This document shows positions 1 through 11,699 of a DNA stretch of 64,000 nt, piece by piece (position 1 is the stretch's first letter; each line of letters opens with the position of its first letter). Both the position numbers and the translations under genes were made by a program. The notes under the pieces were generated by a model. It was given only the letters and a program-made list of their open reading frames with translations. It had not been told where the DNA came from and did no database searches. This DNA comes from Euryodendron excelsum. Taxonomy: Eukaryota; Streptophyta; Magnoliopsida; Ericales; Pentaphylacaceae. The stretch covers positions 6,167,501 to 6,231,500 of the forward strand of contig CM065392.1 in the NCBI GenBank assembly GCA_033060915.1. The letters are read 5' to 3'.

Positions 1-1469
1 GTTTTCCAATTGAAGCAATAAATCTGCCTTTTGAAAATTTCTTTCTTTTAAAAGGATCAAAGCCAAGACAACTTTGTCTAATGAACATTTTTGTTTTTCT
101 AAAATTATATTTAGTTTTTCTTTTCCATTTACACATCTAAAAAAAGTTGTTTCTAAGCCTTTAACCTTATCAAGTAAAATTTGGTTTTCTTTTAAAGAAT
201 CCTTTTGAAAAGAGTTTTTCTTAATCTTATCCTTCAAGACACAAACTTCATTTTTCAAAATTTCATTTTATTTTTGTAAATTTTCATTTTCATCAGTAAG
301 AGTAGAAACCATTTTTTTAAAAAGTCTATTTTTAATTCCCATTTTTCTGAATTCACAAATTAGATCATCAAATGCATCTTGTAATTCATTAAAAGTAAAT
401 TGGGAAGAGTCTGATACATCACTATCATTCTCATGAGTCATGAGACATAGGTTAGCCACTTCTTGTGGTTCGGCTTCTTCTTTGGAGTTTGATTCTTCAT
501 CATCACTCTATGTCATTAATGCCATAGCCTTCTTCCCTTGATATTTCTTTCCTCTTTTTATGAGCAGAGAACATTCTGCCTTTATATGGCCAAGCTTCTT
601 ACATTCATAGCATGTAATGTTGGTTTCCTTACTAGGTTCTCATTTGGTTTCATGCTTCTTTCCACCTCTCTATTTCTTCTTTATGAATCTTTTAAATTTT
701 CGAGTGATGAGAGCAATTTCATCTTTATTCTCATCACTTGCTGATTCATCATCTTGGCTGGTGGATTTGAATGCAACTATCATTTTCTTCTTTTCTTCAT
801 CCTCTTGGGCATATTGCTTTTGAGTGAGCTCATAAGTCATTAAGGATTCCAAGAGTTTTTCAAGAGGCAGAGTATTGAGGTTCTTTGCTTCTTGGATTGA
901 TGTGACATTAGCTGCCCAAGCTTTTGGCAAAGACTTTAGAATCTTCCTCACCTGCTCACTATTAGAATACACATTTCCAAGAGATTTTAAGCCATTAATA
1001 ATATCGGTGAACCTTGTGAACATTTTGTGATAGACTCATCATGTTTCATTTTAAACAGTTCATAACTATGTACCAAGATATTGATTTTAGATTTCTTAAC
1101 TTGATTGATACCTTTATGTGTGACTTCTAATCTATCTCATATTTCTTTAGTTGATTCATAAGTGGAGATACGATTGAATTCATTGAGATCAAGTGCACAA
1201 TATAAAATATTCATGGCTTTGGCATTAGATTGTAGCATTTTCAAATCATCTTCATCCCATTCAGATTCTAGTTTAGGGATGTCTGTTCTATCTACTCTAA
1301 TTCTAGGTGTTTTAGGATCATTTACTATGAGTCTCCATAATTCATAATCTACCGATTTAATATAAATTTTCATTATATTTTTCCAATAATTATAATTATT
1401 GCCATTAAACATAGGTCGTCTATTTGTGAATTGACCCTCACTGAGAGAGCTTCTAAAATTGGTTGCCAT
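1..1469 (-). pseudogene. Copia-type retrotransposon gag, degenerate
   Basis: Reading the minus strand from an ATG at 1469, the translation resembles plant Copia gag (UBN2/DUF4219 type): an N-terminal FNGNNYNYWKNIMK block, then a region with KILKSLPKAW and TLPLEKLLESLMTYE. A CCHC zinc knuckle (CX2CX4HX4C) lies at about 571-612, and a Lys/Glu-rich coiled-coil-like tail runs to the window edge. Gag would form the particle that packages element RNA. The frame is broken: a TGA at 1137-1139, a frameshift near 1020-1030, another break near 620-670 and a stop near 509. Protease, integrase and RT should lie beyond position 1 and are not visible. The short gap from primer site to ATG fits a Copia layout. 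It is a non-functional remnant. Confidence 0.8.
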
Positions 1470-1511
1470 GGATCTATTCCTAGGATATTAAGCCTTAAAA
1501 CAGGAATACAA

Positions 1512-1529
1512 ACTCTTATACTAATTATT
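1512..1529 (-). other. Decayed primer binding site of the minus-strand Copia element
   Basis: On the minus strand, TTAGTATAAGAG lies just after the presumed LTR end. It resembles the initiator-Met tRNA primer site TGGTATCAGAGC with several substitutions. Its position between LTR and gag supports the element's orientation. Confidence 0.45.
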
Positions 1530-3447
1530 GGCTCAAAAAGCAACCCAAGAGTGGGGATGAATTAGGTTTTTCGAAAATTAATGACAATTATGATTAATTA
1601 AAATTAATCCAATCAAAGTAATAATGATCAATCTATATATAAAGCAATGTGATCAAAGGAAGAATAGAAAACAAAGCAATAGAAAGAACATAAAGAATTA
1701 CCGAGGTTCAACCACAATCTGTGGTTCATGTCCTCACCCTAAGATCCCCTTAAAGTCTTCCTCCACTATGTAATCTCCAATTACAAATGGATGTTGATTG
1801 ACCAACTGCTCAGCTCACTATACACACAAAAACTTTTTCCCAAGTTCTTCAGCCACCAAGTGGTTTTGTCCAAGATCCACTCAAACTTACAAGAGTTCTT
1901 CTTCCACAAGAGAACTCTCAAACTTTCACTTACAAGTGTATAAAGATATACAAATAATTTACAAACTCTCTAATAAGAGTGGATTTAAACAATCAAAGCT
2001 CACAAAGTGAAGACAAAGAGAATGTTCAGAATTTTCAGTTTAATCAGTCAATAAATGTTTGTTTTCTTATCTCTCTTCTTGTATAAATGCAGTTAGAAGC
2101 TTGTATATAAACCCCTATATTGATTTCATCCGTTGGAAGTTGTTGGGGCTCATTTAATGCATGTCCAATCCGTTATAACGTTAGAAAAACTAGCCGTTAT
2201 ATCCCAAGGGTCGACTCATCTGGTCTGCATTTTTCAGATGTTATTCACTGTCTACATAGGTCGACTCTTCAATTCCATGAGTCAGCTCATTGATCATTCT
2301 GTTTTCAAATCATTTTGCTTCTATCTTTATGAGTCGGCTCTTCATTTTCATGAGTCGACTTTTTGCACAGAAATCTTATTTCAGTCTTCATGAGTCGATT
2401 CTTTATATTCCAAGGCTGACTTATTGATCATTTAGTCTTCAACTTTTTGCTTCTGTCTTCATGAGTCGACTCTTCATTTCCATGAGTCAGCTCATTACCC
2501 AAAAATCTTGATTCTATTTTCCAATGATCAAGTTCATCTTCTACAATATTATAAGATCTTCAAGGAGTCTTCTCTTTGGAGTACGATGATCAATCAAACT
2601 CTTTAACTCATCAAAGTTAACTTCTATTCAATTTGGATTGAATCAATCATTTGATATTCATCTTTTCTTGACTTCCAATCTGTCAGGGCTTCATCTTATC
2701 AATGTTGATCTCTTCTTCTTTGTTGCAAAGCTTCCTCTTTTATTGTAGAGCTTTCTCTTCCAATGTCAAGCTTTCTCTTTTATGTAGAGCTTCAAAAAGC
2801 TTTATTTTTTATTTCTTCTCTTTGCTAAAAATTCTTCTTTTCTTCTTTGGAATCACCTCAATGAGACTTTTGTAAGCTTGATGAAGTCTATTCAAACATA
2901 TTGTCTTCATTGATTCTTTACATCTCAGAAGAATTCTTTACTTGGATTCGATGTAGAGATCAAGCAATCAAGATTAATTTTCTTCTTAAGCAACTTTCAA
3001 TCACATTATCTTGAATTGACTTTTTGCACACTTGATGAAGTCTTCTTTTAAGCTTTTTCAATCTCTTTACAATCAAATCATCTTCAACTGATCTTTGCAC
3101 ACTTTGATGAAGTCTTCAATCTTTTTGAATGCAAGTCAATTTTATTGAGTCTATGCATACTTGATGAAAACTTTATTTGAACACCTTCAATCTCTTCGAA
3201 TGTAAATCATTTGTTTAAAGTAGAAATAGACGTCAATGCTCTGTTTGATTCATTGCATAGCTCTTAGAGTTCATCACTTGATTCTAAACTTGTTGTGCAT
3301 TTACTTTAACTCGTATTAAACTTAAAGTTGAATTTTAAGTTTAAATTATGAACTTTATTAATCTACACACTAAGTAAATGCATTAGTAAAATAATATAAA
3401 GTTTGGTTATTATCAAAATCAACATAGGGATTAACCTTGAGTCAACA
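1530..3447 (-). repeat. 5' LTR of the minus-strand Copia element
   Basis: On the minus strand the segment opens with TGTTGACTCAAGG near 3447 and ends just before the primer-site remnant, about 60 bp ahead of the gag start. At about 1.9 kb it is long for Copia. It contains recurrent TGAGTCGACTC motifs and no open frame of note. The partner LTR lies outside the window, so both boundaries are inferred from position and the TG start. Confidence 0.5.
2205..2510. repeat. Degenerate repeats of a TGAGTCGACTC palindrome inside the LTR
   Basis: Variants of the 11-base palindrome TGAGTCGACTC (gtcgactcat, gagtcagctc, gagtcggctc, gagtcgattc) recur about nine times in 300 bp. They are separated by T-rich spacers that are themselves partly repeated, for example TTGATCATTNNGTTTTCAA and TTTTGCTTCTNTCTTNATGAG. 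Repeated palindromes in an LTR upstream region could be factor-binding sites. Confidence 0.6.
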
Positions 3448-4760
3448 CCTCTATCCTTAGCCACTAATCCATGCGATACCTCTATCCCACTATGATGAAT
3501 GTCTCAAGTCCTGTCATTTGACTTAGGTGCCCTTCTGCTCGAGAGTATATTTTGAAGTGTCATTATTTTGAGGCAAGCCTTTATATTGCCTACACATATT
3601 TAGCCCCCAAAAAACAAAACCTACCAAACTTTCTTCAGATTTACAATTACATACTCACCTAAGTTGAGAAATTTTGAATCACTCTTCTTGTTCCGTTCAT
3701 GGACTCCGACTCCTTCGATTCCGTTCATGGACTCCGAAAAATTCATAGTCGTACTAGAATACTTATACCACTTACGCATACGGAAGAAACTATGAAATCC
3801 ATCAAATGTTAGATTTATCAATTTTCTGGTCAGTATTCTAAATTACTCTTTCTATTCCTCTAGAATCAATTGGACTCTGTTCACGGACAGACCAAAACTG
3901 TGGAAGCCTAGAAAATACTATAGAAATTGTGAAATCTAGCAAATTGTGGATTCTTGTCTAGAATCCTTCGACTCCATTCATCACTCCTAGAAAGAGTGGA
4001 CTAAAGGGAATTCTAATTACAATTATCATAGAATTGAAACCTTATTAGGGAGATGAACTAAAATGATAGGAAATTGATAATTTATATAATTTATCAATTC
4101 CCTTTATGTGAAAAAGTATATGACAATACCCGTTTCAAAACCATATGCAATAAAATTGATACCTTAAAGCTAAGATTATTAATAGGTAAAGCCATTATTT
4201 TGAAGTCCCACTCAAATTTTTTTTTTTTCTCTCTTTTCAAATCTAATTGAGCAACAAATATAGTTGACTAATCTTAATAGAGGTGATTGGTCCCAATTTT
4301 TTATCACTTCTAAAATTCTAACGAAGTGGTCTAGTATTTTGCTTTTTCGAAGTATCAAAAAAAAAAAAAAAAAGAAGTGGTCTAGTATTTTCATCTTTTT
4401 TCTAAAATGTTTAGTCCTTTCATGTGAAACACATATTGGCCTCAACAAGCCTTTTTCTAACTTGGGAGTCTATTTTCATGGCACCAAATCTTTCATAAGA
4501 ATCAAAAGAACAACAGTTAAAACTGTTTAAAGCACACTTCTAATTGTTAAGAATCCTTCCATATATACTTTGTACGTGTATGTATTTATATTGCAGTATT
4601 CAATGCAACTAAACATTTTCCCAACTACTTGGGGAACTACATGTATCCTTATTTCTCCATTAAGCTCTATTAAGGGCCATAATCTCAGTCAAACCATAAT
4701 ATAATTTTTCTTTTTCCAAGTTAATTTTGGTTTTCCTAATCTATGTGTTGCTACCCTTAG
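3448..4760. other. Intergenic, no gene recognised
   Basis: AT-rich sequence with homopolymer runs near 4219 and 4360. A short repeated phrase, TTCATGGACTCCGA, occurs twice within 3695-3740. An imperfect repeat of AAGAAGTGGTCTAGTATTTT occurs at about 4325 and 4373. I see no coding exon or RNA gene. Confidence 0.6.
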
Positions 4761-5366
4761 CGTAGTTATCAGAATCGGACCGGTCGGTTCAGCTGGTTGA
4801 ATTGAAAATTGAACTTGAAACGGTTCGGTTCAACTAATTTACAAAAAATATAATTGAACCGGATTAATTGGATTGAACTGGTCAATTTTCAAAAAATCGA
4901 TGAACCGGTTTTTTGAAAAAGTCAAAAAAGCCCAAATTACACATGATTTAAAACCATTTGTGTATTGAAAACATATCTTTTGTGGTCTTTTGATAAAAAA
5001 AAATAAAATCAATAAGTAAAAACTTTAAAATAAAACAAAAAAAAAAAAAAAAAAAAGAAGAAAGATGGAAAAAAAAAAAAGTACCAATGGGTATTAGAAT
5101 AAAGAATATTAAATTTGGAAGGAAAAAAGTCATCTTAAATGTTTTTAAAATTACTTATTTTTTCTTATAAGTACTTATTTTTTATACTTGATTTAGGTTA
5201 TTGCATGAAAGTGAGTATCATTTAACCTATTAATATTATTTTTAATTATTATTTTTATTTAAATATATTTTTTATTATTTATTTATTGTATAACTAGTTG
5301 AACTAGTAAACTATTAAACTAATACCTTGACCGGTTCAATTATCAATTCGATTCGGATAACTATGA
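4761..5366. mobile_element. Non-autonomous DNA element with TAGTTATCNGAATCG terminal inverted repeats
   Basis: The left end reads TAGTTATCAGAATCGGACCGG. The right end, read on the minus strand, gives ATAGTTATCCGAATCGAATTG. The subterminal regions also match inversely through the ACCGGTTCAA motif. The 0.6-kb interior is AT-rich and non-coding, with A and T runs near 5035-5080. No convincing target duplication was found, so the superfamily is left open. Confidence 0.6.
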
Positions 5367-5449
5367 TCGCTAGTGTTACTTTTCAACAAGACACTTTCGT
5401 TGTATATGCCCATACCATCTTAATCTTATTTTATTTTATTTTTTCAATT

Positions 5450-6200
5450 GATGCTACCTCTATCATTACACGAATTCATTTGTTCCTACCTCTATCTCTC
5501 TCCAGTTTTACCACATATCCATCTTAGCATCCTCATCTTAGTTAGATTCATTTTGCAATATTGTTTCCCAATTGCCTAACTCTCTATACCATCAATCATA
5601 GTTGATCTTCTAACTGTCTTGTTATATTTTTTTAATCTCATAGGTATGTGCCGATTACACCAGACACTTAAAAGCATAACTTACTCCATCATTTCTTAAC
5701 TATATAATAATATCTACATCAATCTCTCCCTCCACATGTATGATTCAGACTAAGTATTGAAATTATTCACTTCTTGGTATTTCTTGGCCTTCAATATTCA
5801 ACATATTTAGTTTCAGCTTACTTGTCTTTGAACTCAATTTATTCTAAAGCTTCTCTTCAAATTTCTATCTTAGCATTTACCTCTACTTTTGTGTTATCCG
5901 CTAAAACAATATCATCAACAAACAATATACACCATGGTGCCTCATCTTCTACATGTCTCGTCAATTCATCTCCAACTAATGTAAAAAGATGCCGGCTTAA
6001 TGTAGAACCCTCATGTAAATTGTGATGGAAAGTCAATAGTTTCCTTATGGTTGTCCTCACTAAGATTCTAGTTTCATTATACACATATTGTATAATTTTA
6101 ATATATTTATTTATGATGCCTTTCCCAAAGCTCGCCATGTTAAGTCTTTAGGGACCCTACCTACTTTCTCCAAGTCTACAGAAGATTTTTGCGTTTTCTT
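5450..6200 (-). pseudogene. LINE (non-LTR) reverse transcriptase fragment
   Basis: The minus-strand translation contains hallmarks of plant L1-like RT: VRTTIRKLLTF, then HEGSTLSRHLFTLVGDELTRH, then the catalytic-box region CILFVDDIVLADNT (the F-V-D-D form of F/YxDD). After frameshifts, KTEY-like ETKYVEY and MNLTKMRMLRWICGKT follow at about 5490-5570. Upstream, RVPKDLTWRALGKGIINKYI matches the palm region before it. Endonuclease and N-terminal domains are missing, and stops and frameshifts are frequent. It is a dead fragment of an element that would have reverse-transcribed its own RNA at the target site. Confidence 0.75.
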
Positions 6201-7786
6201 TATACCATTCTTATACTGTCCCTAACAGATTATTGATACTGTTGTTTCAACTCTGAATATCTCCCTTAATTTAGAACGGTGCAACTATTCTGTGTTGAAC
6301 ACACAGCCACACCAATGAGCTTGTATCAGTGCATTGTTAACACAAACTAAAAAGTCGTGCCTTCCCTCCTACACCATCACAGTTTTGCACTAGCCAGTTA
6401 GATTTGGTTTCTACATCATCAAAATATTGTGAACAAAAATTTATGCCTCTTCCATCAAGTAAAGTTTGGCTATTGAAATCTCTAGATGAGCTCAATTATA
6501 CATATGTTATTTCCAGGTAAGAAGTCCATTTTAAATGGATACATCATTGATATTGCATTGCTCTAGCTAACAATATTTTGTCAGCTAAATATATAGACAA
6601 AGGCTCCATTATATCAAAGAAGGTCGGTGGAAATATTTTCTTGAGATGAGTCTATGCTGATGTAATAGTTTATTTTAAAAAGCTAAGAAATTTGAAATTC
6701 GTTTAGTGATTTGAGCCTTACTTAGAACCTAAGGGGAAAAAATGTATTAAAATTATTATTTTAAGTTTTTAAAGAATTTTTCATAAGTTTTTCAAGAGTT
6801 TTCATCAAGTATCTCCAAGAGTTTTCTAAACGTTTCTTTCAAATTTTCAAACGAGTTTCGTACCCATACCATAAACTAGTTTCTGAAGAAACGCATTTTT
6901 CCCTCCAAATTTCGCCGTAACTATGCCTTGAACAATCATAAGCTGTATTTTTTACAATTATATACTATGCTTTGAACCATTACATGCTACCTTTCAAAAG
7001 TCACTACAACTATAACTATGTTCTGAGAACTTTATAATGTTGGACATGGCTGCCTGGAAATAAAGTTGCTTGAAAACATTGTATCAGATTCATATTTGCT
7101 TTGACCACATACAACTTCCTAATTTCATAAACTCATTCAAGCAAACTAGGTTTCCCTTAAACCTTCAAAGGGTTGATGATCTTTTGTCCAAGACTTTGTG
7201 CCTCAATTAAGCACTAAAATGCTAAACACTAATGAATTAGCGTGAAATGAGACAAACAACTCCATTTTGTTTAGCTTATAAACTGACTTATTTAAATAAG
7301 CTATGATTTTTTTTAACTTAAATATCTTTGGTTTTTTATACGAAAGGTCAAAACATAACTTAGAAGCCATATAAAACGCAGAAAATTTAAATTTTGTGTG
7401 AGAAACACTAGTAAAAACCAAAAATAAGGAATAAATGAGATGAAAATAAGTTTATTAAACAAGCAAATATGAAACATGTTAACATTAAAGATCTTGTAAA
7501 TAATGCCAACAATTTGACAAGGAATTAACGACAACAAAATGCTCCTATGTAATTAATCCAATTATGGGACTTAGGAACCAATACTTCTATTGAATGCATG
7601 AATGTAACACCCTACCTAACAATTATACCTAAATTTTTGCTAGCATCCAAAGGTGGTCATTTGGTTGACACTGAAAACTAAAAGAATAACAAAATCATCC
7701 ATATTGTTGGACAATGTAGTGAACTTTCACTAGATCATGAGACAATGACCCTGTAGTTTTTGTGGGGGCTTGTCACCCATGTGATA
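6201..7786. other. Intergenic, nothing recognised
   Basis: AT-rich sequence with only short spurious reading frames. I recognise no exon, repeat family or RNA gene. Confidence 0.5.
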
Positions 7787-7902
7787 TGTGTCACAATTCT
7801 ATCGGATAGGAGGAGAGAGGTATTGGGCTATATAAGGAGGTAGGTAGCACTACCTAATAGCTTAGTATTTTGAGTTGGATAGCAAGTGCTCAGCTCATGA
7901 CA
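7787..7902 (+). repeat. TRIM left LTR
   Basis: It starts TGTGTCACAATTC, holds a TATATAAGG promoter-like box near 7839, and ends just before the tRNA-Met primer site. It is diverged from the right LTR by substitutions and small gaps, so the insertion is old. Confidence 0.75.
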
Positions 7903-8011
7903 AGTGGTATCAGAGCAGCCTAACTCCTCTTCCATACCAAACGCTTTAGGGTGAAGTAGACAAGGTGGTCCGACCCGTGACGAGAACGTTATGGATTCAA
8001 ATGGAAAAATA

Positions 8012-8123
8012 TGTTACGATCCCACATCGGACAAGAAAAGGGAGGTCTTGAACCATATAAGGGAGTTAGACAACATTACCTAATAGCTTAAGTTTTTGGG
8101 TTGAATAGTAAGCATCCGGCATG
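8012..8123 (+). repeat. TRIM right LTR
   Basis: It starts TGTTACGATCCC and shares with the left LTR the blocks ATCGGA, TATAAGG, CTACCTAATAGCTTA (as TTACC) and GTTG-AATAG. It is followed at once by the TGATA target duplication. Confidence 0.75.
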
Positions 8124-8128
8124 TGATA

Positions 8129-9240
8129 TATGGCCTTAAATATATGAAGTGGTCTACTCTATTTTATTTTAATTTTTTGGACAGCTCTGTCATCCTATAA
8201 AAACCTCTTAATTTGCAGTTTCCTCATTTTTATGACAACCCTTAATTTTTTTCCTTTTTAATAGTATTGAACAAATATGTCCACAAAACCGTGAAGTGTG
8301 AAAGCATATAGTATAATATTTAAGGAAAATGTTATACGTAATTTTATTTCTTAATTTATTTTTTCACTCCTATATGCAATTAAATTAGCCTCATGAAAAT
8401 TTATTAATGTGAGCCTCAAAACATTGTGCTTAAAAGTAAAAAAATAAAATAATAAATGGAACTACATATAGCATTACTCAATTTTTAATTCTTTGTTGGA
8501 CTAAATTCTCTCTCTCGAGGTTGATATGTGTGAGGGAGGTTGGATCCACCAACAACCTTTTATTTAGGTTTCTTTTACAGAAGAGAAGGCCAAAATAAGA
8601 TTAAAAAATAATTAGAAATTTGACTAGAAAAGATTTGTGCAGCCATCTGAAGTTTACCAATATGGGAAGAGAACGTAAAGTCCAATTAAATCACTTGGCG
8701 TGTAGAAGTGAATGAATATATTGTGCACGTAAAAAAGGATAGAAATGGCTTTATTTCAGGTAGCTTCAGAGAATTTTGGTAGCCCTTGTCCTCAATATGA
8801 TTTTGGGTGCCTCTCTGTTTGCTTATAATTTGCAACACACTTATAAACTTTACTTAACAAGAGCAGAACTACACTAGGGTGGAAGGGTGCCATTGCACTC
8901 CTCAACTTTTTTGTAACTCCTTTATATAGTTTGTAAATCTATATATATACAATATGAAATATAGATTGTTTTAGAAAAAAAAATCTCCTCTTCTAGCACC
9001 TTTACAATTTAAAACCCTTGCTAAGACCCTAACCACATAAAATGTCAAAACTTAAATATAGTGTGGACTATGGGTTCCAATGGAGGGAGAGGGTCCAGAG
9101 GGGCAATTGTGCACCACTGAAATTTTGGGGAAAAAATACTTATATATGTGCTAAAAAGTATAGACCAATAAGTTTTTTGTCATTTTTCTGTTTACTTTTT
9201 TTTGTTTCTCTAGTTACCTCATGATAATACAAATGACACA
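8129..9240. other. Intergenic, nothing recognised
   Basis: AT-rich sequence without coding exons or clear repeat termini. A CTCTCTCTCGAGG patch lies near 8508, and a (TA) run near 8940. Confidence 0.5.
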
Positions 9241-9780
9241 AGTACAGCTGGTCGGTCCTCTTGGTGGGCAAACCAGACCAGCTCGGTTCACATATCCAGT
9301 TTAGGCCCCCTCCCTCCTAGGTCAGGTCCATTGACAGGAAGATCAGCAGAGCTCGAGCGATACACTAGACGGCGGCATGAAAACACTCCGGGATTCTCGC
9401 CTGGTAATTAACCCCCACGATCCCATGATTCGAACGGTTCCCCCGTGGGCGGGGACATGGTCCATGGAGCCTAAAATCAAGGCACAATATATCCCCAAGA
9501 AGTGGGAGGCATGACTGGCGGCACAATTAGCTGACCCACGAAGGTGCCTATGATCCAAGCCAACACTCCTATAAAGAGGACAGTCCTCATCTCCAAGAAG
9601 GTACGATTCTACACCACCCTAAATACTGTAATTCTGTCCATTCTTCCCTTAGCCTAACTTTGGCATCGGAATGTCTTTGGCAAGCACCACACCGGTGTTC
9701 CAGACAAGGGGATTCATCACTCTAACAAGTTGCACCAGGAGTTGAGAAAGACGTACCAGTTCATCGCATCATCAGCTCAT
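9241..9780 (+). repeat. Ty3/gypsy-like LTR fragment
   Basis: This is a GC-richer block with a TATA-like CTATAAAGAGG near 9571. It is followed by an R/U5-like stretch with CTTTGGCATCGGAATGTC and ACCACACCGGTGTTCC. That pattern, CAT-CGGA-GTCTT then a CACACCGGTG block, is recurrent in plant gypsy LTRs as I recall them. No partner LTR or coding region is attached, so it may be a solo or truncated LTR. Boundaries are approximate. Confidence 0.45.
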
Positions 9781-9859
9781 ATTAAAATTTAGTATATTTA
9801 GAATTCAATAACTCTACAAATTTCTTTCGATTTTAGATCTTCTACCTCCTTAATGTGCC

Positions 9860-11540
9860 TTGATTACACCCTAAAAGTGTAATCAAAAGCCCTTAATTCG
9901 CACCATGTTAGACTTAGATTGTAGGTAATTGTCTTAATTTAGTTTCATATTTGATTTATTGTGTTTCTTGTGTGTTTTGTAGGTTATAGGAGCTAATAAA
10001 GACAAATAGACGCAAAGAATGATCAAAGCAGGTTCAAAACAAGCAAACCGGTTAAGAGAAGTCCAACTTGTCTCGGTAGTTTTGCCATAACTTCTCACCC
10101 CGATGTCCGATTGAGCTGATTTTTAGTTATTAGAAAGAAGACTTTAAGAGTTACAACTTTTTCTCCAATAAACATCGACTGAATCTAGCTCTAAGGTGGT
10201 CAAAATCGAGCTAGAAAGTTGTTGTTTACTATTCGGACGGTTAGTGTTCATCGGACGATGAATAGTAACCATCCGAACAATGCATTCTGACAATGAATAG
10301 TACGTCCAGACGGTGAACAGTACCCATCCGAACGGACTTTAGATGACCATTAGACGCACCGTCTGATAACCGTTCAGACAGTTACTGCTCATCCATAATG
10401 CATTTTTTATGTCCGAATCTGCGTTTTTAGGGTTTTTGTAGAGTTTTTGAGTGAAAATGGTTAGTTTTAGCAAGGGGGTGCCGGGAGAGCTCCTCCAAGG
10501 TTGGTTTTTTTCATTTTTAGCTTAGATTTAGCTTTGTAATGGTAATATAGGAGTAGAACTTGCAATTTCCTTTTATTGTATTGTATTTTCTTTTACTTTC
10601 TTGCACTTTCTTGTATTTTTCTTATATTCAAACACTCTTAATCTTCAAGTAAATTTTAATTTAAATTTCTAAATGCTTTATTTTCATTTTACATGTTTTT
10701 ATTTTGAATTTAATTAGCTAGTTTTTATATTGGGTTCAAATGTAAAAATTACCCAAATAATTCAAGAAATTCAATAAAGGTATCTCATTAATTAATTGTC
10801 ATATTTTTTAGAATTCGAATTCTTAGTTATTACATGTGAAATTTTAAAAAACCTAGATTATTGACTAAGTTTGAAAATTTTTATCACCCAAATCAATAGT
10901 ATTAATTTAGGACTCTTGACTAGACAAAAACTCTATAATTGCTAGAAATTTATTCTCAACAATTGATTGAAGATGCCTTAGAAAATTTAAGTTATTGACT
11001 ATGTTTGGCTAATTAATGCACAGACCACAAATTTGATATTGACTAAGTTGAATCGATGGTATTAACCTTTGATTCCCTATTGAACATGTATCTAATTTCA
11101 ATTGCTTGAGAATTATCGATTTTCAAAGTTAAATCTTTCGAATCAAACACACTTAAATGTTGTGTTTGATTTGAGTTATAAACTCCATTGAAAACCTTGG
11201 ATGAAATTGAGTGATTGGATCACTTGAGCCCAATTCACTTTTAATTGCTTTAAGTTTAATTTCATTTTACTTTACTTTAATTGTCTGGTGTTAATTGTTT
11301 TCATTTTCATTGCAATAGGTTAGTTCTTCAAAACAACCATCAAAAACTCAAAAGATTTTTAGTCTATTTTATTTTAGATTCGATTCGCTTAATTGCAATT
11401 CGACCCTAGTTAGGTTAGTGTAAGGTGAGTGCTAGAGCCTATATTGGGCTAGGTCTCTTGGGAGAGAACGATACCGACTTATTACCGGTTTATACTTCAT
11501 CACGACCCATGTACTCTTGCGGGGTACTAACTCCATTTGT
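9860..11540 (+). repeat. Probable gypsy LTR-derived block
   Basis: A non-coding 1.7-kb stretch contains repeated NNCCGTCYGNACGG-type motifs at 10225-10400 (cggacggtta, tccagacggtg, catccgaacgg). It ends near CGACCCATGTACTCTTGCGGG after TTGGGAGAGAACGATACCGAC. That ending resembles the 3' end of long Athila/Tat-type LTRs from recall. There are no open frames and no paired LTR. Assignment is tentative. Confidence 0.35.
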
Positions 11541-11578
11541 AGAAATACCGCATTTGGGAGCGAGTTATGCCTCCTTCT

Positions 11579-11699
11579 CTACTCCCTCAATTTCATTGGC
11601 CCACATCATCAATGTAATAAATAAAAAAATGTAAAAATGAAAGTTTCCTTAATAATAAATCTCCATTAATGATGTAAACCAATGAAATTGAGAGAGCAG
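11579..11699. repeat. Short fold-back MITE-like hairpin
   Basis: The 36-base arm at 11579-11614 pairs with 11664-11699 (left arm reversed: CATTGATGATGTGGGCCAAT; right arm: CATTAATGATGTAAACCAAT), with about five mismatches. A loop of about 49 bp of A/T-rich DNA separates the arms. Confidence 0.65.

Larger units (their letters stand above)
7787..8123 (+). mobile_element. TRIM: complete miniature LTR retrotransposon
   Basis: Two short LTRs (7787-7902 and 8012-8123) flank an internal domain of only about 109 bp. A primer site, TGGTATCAGAGC, starts two bases after the first LTR, as in Met-tRNA-primed plant elements. The 5-bp direct repeat TGATA stands on both sides (7782-7786 and 8124-8128). There is no coding capacity, which defines terminal-repeat retrotransposons in miniature. 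The LTR motif with ATCGGANANGA and a TATATAAGG or CATATAAGG box resembles the Katydid-like TRIM group from recall. Movement would need proteins from another element. Confidence 0.8.

Noticed and set aside
3620..3821. 66-residue minus-strand frame near a repeated TTCATGGACTCCGA phrase
   Set aside because: No domain, and it overlaps a short direct repeat; no sign of coding constraint.
7903..7920. tRNA gene suggested by GGTATCAGAGC motifs (also at 18570 and, on the minus strand, near 26285)
   Set aside because: These are retrotransposon primer-binding sites next to LTR ends; no cloverleaf is present.
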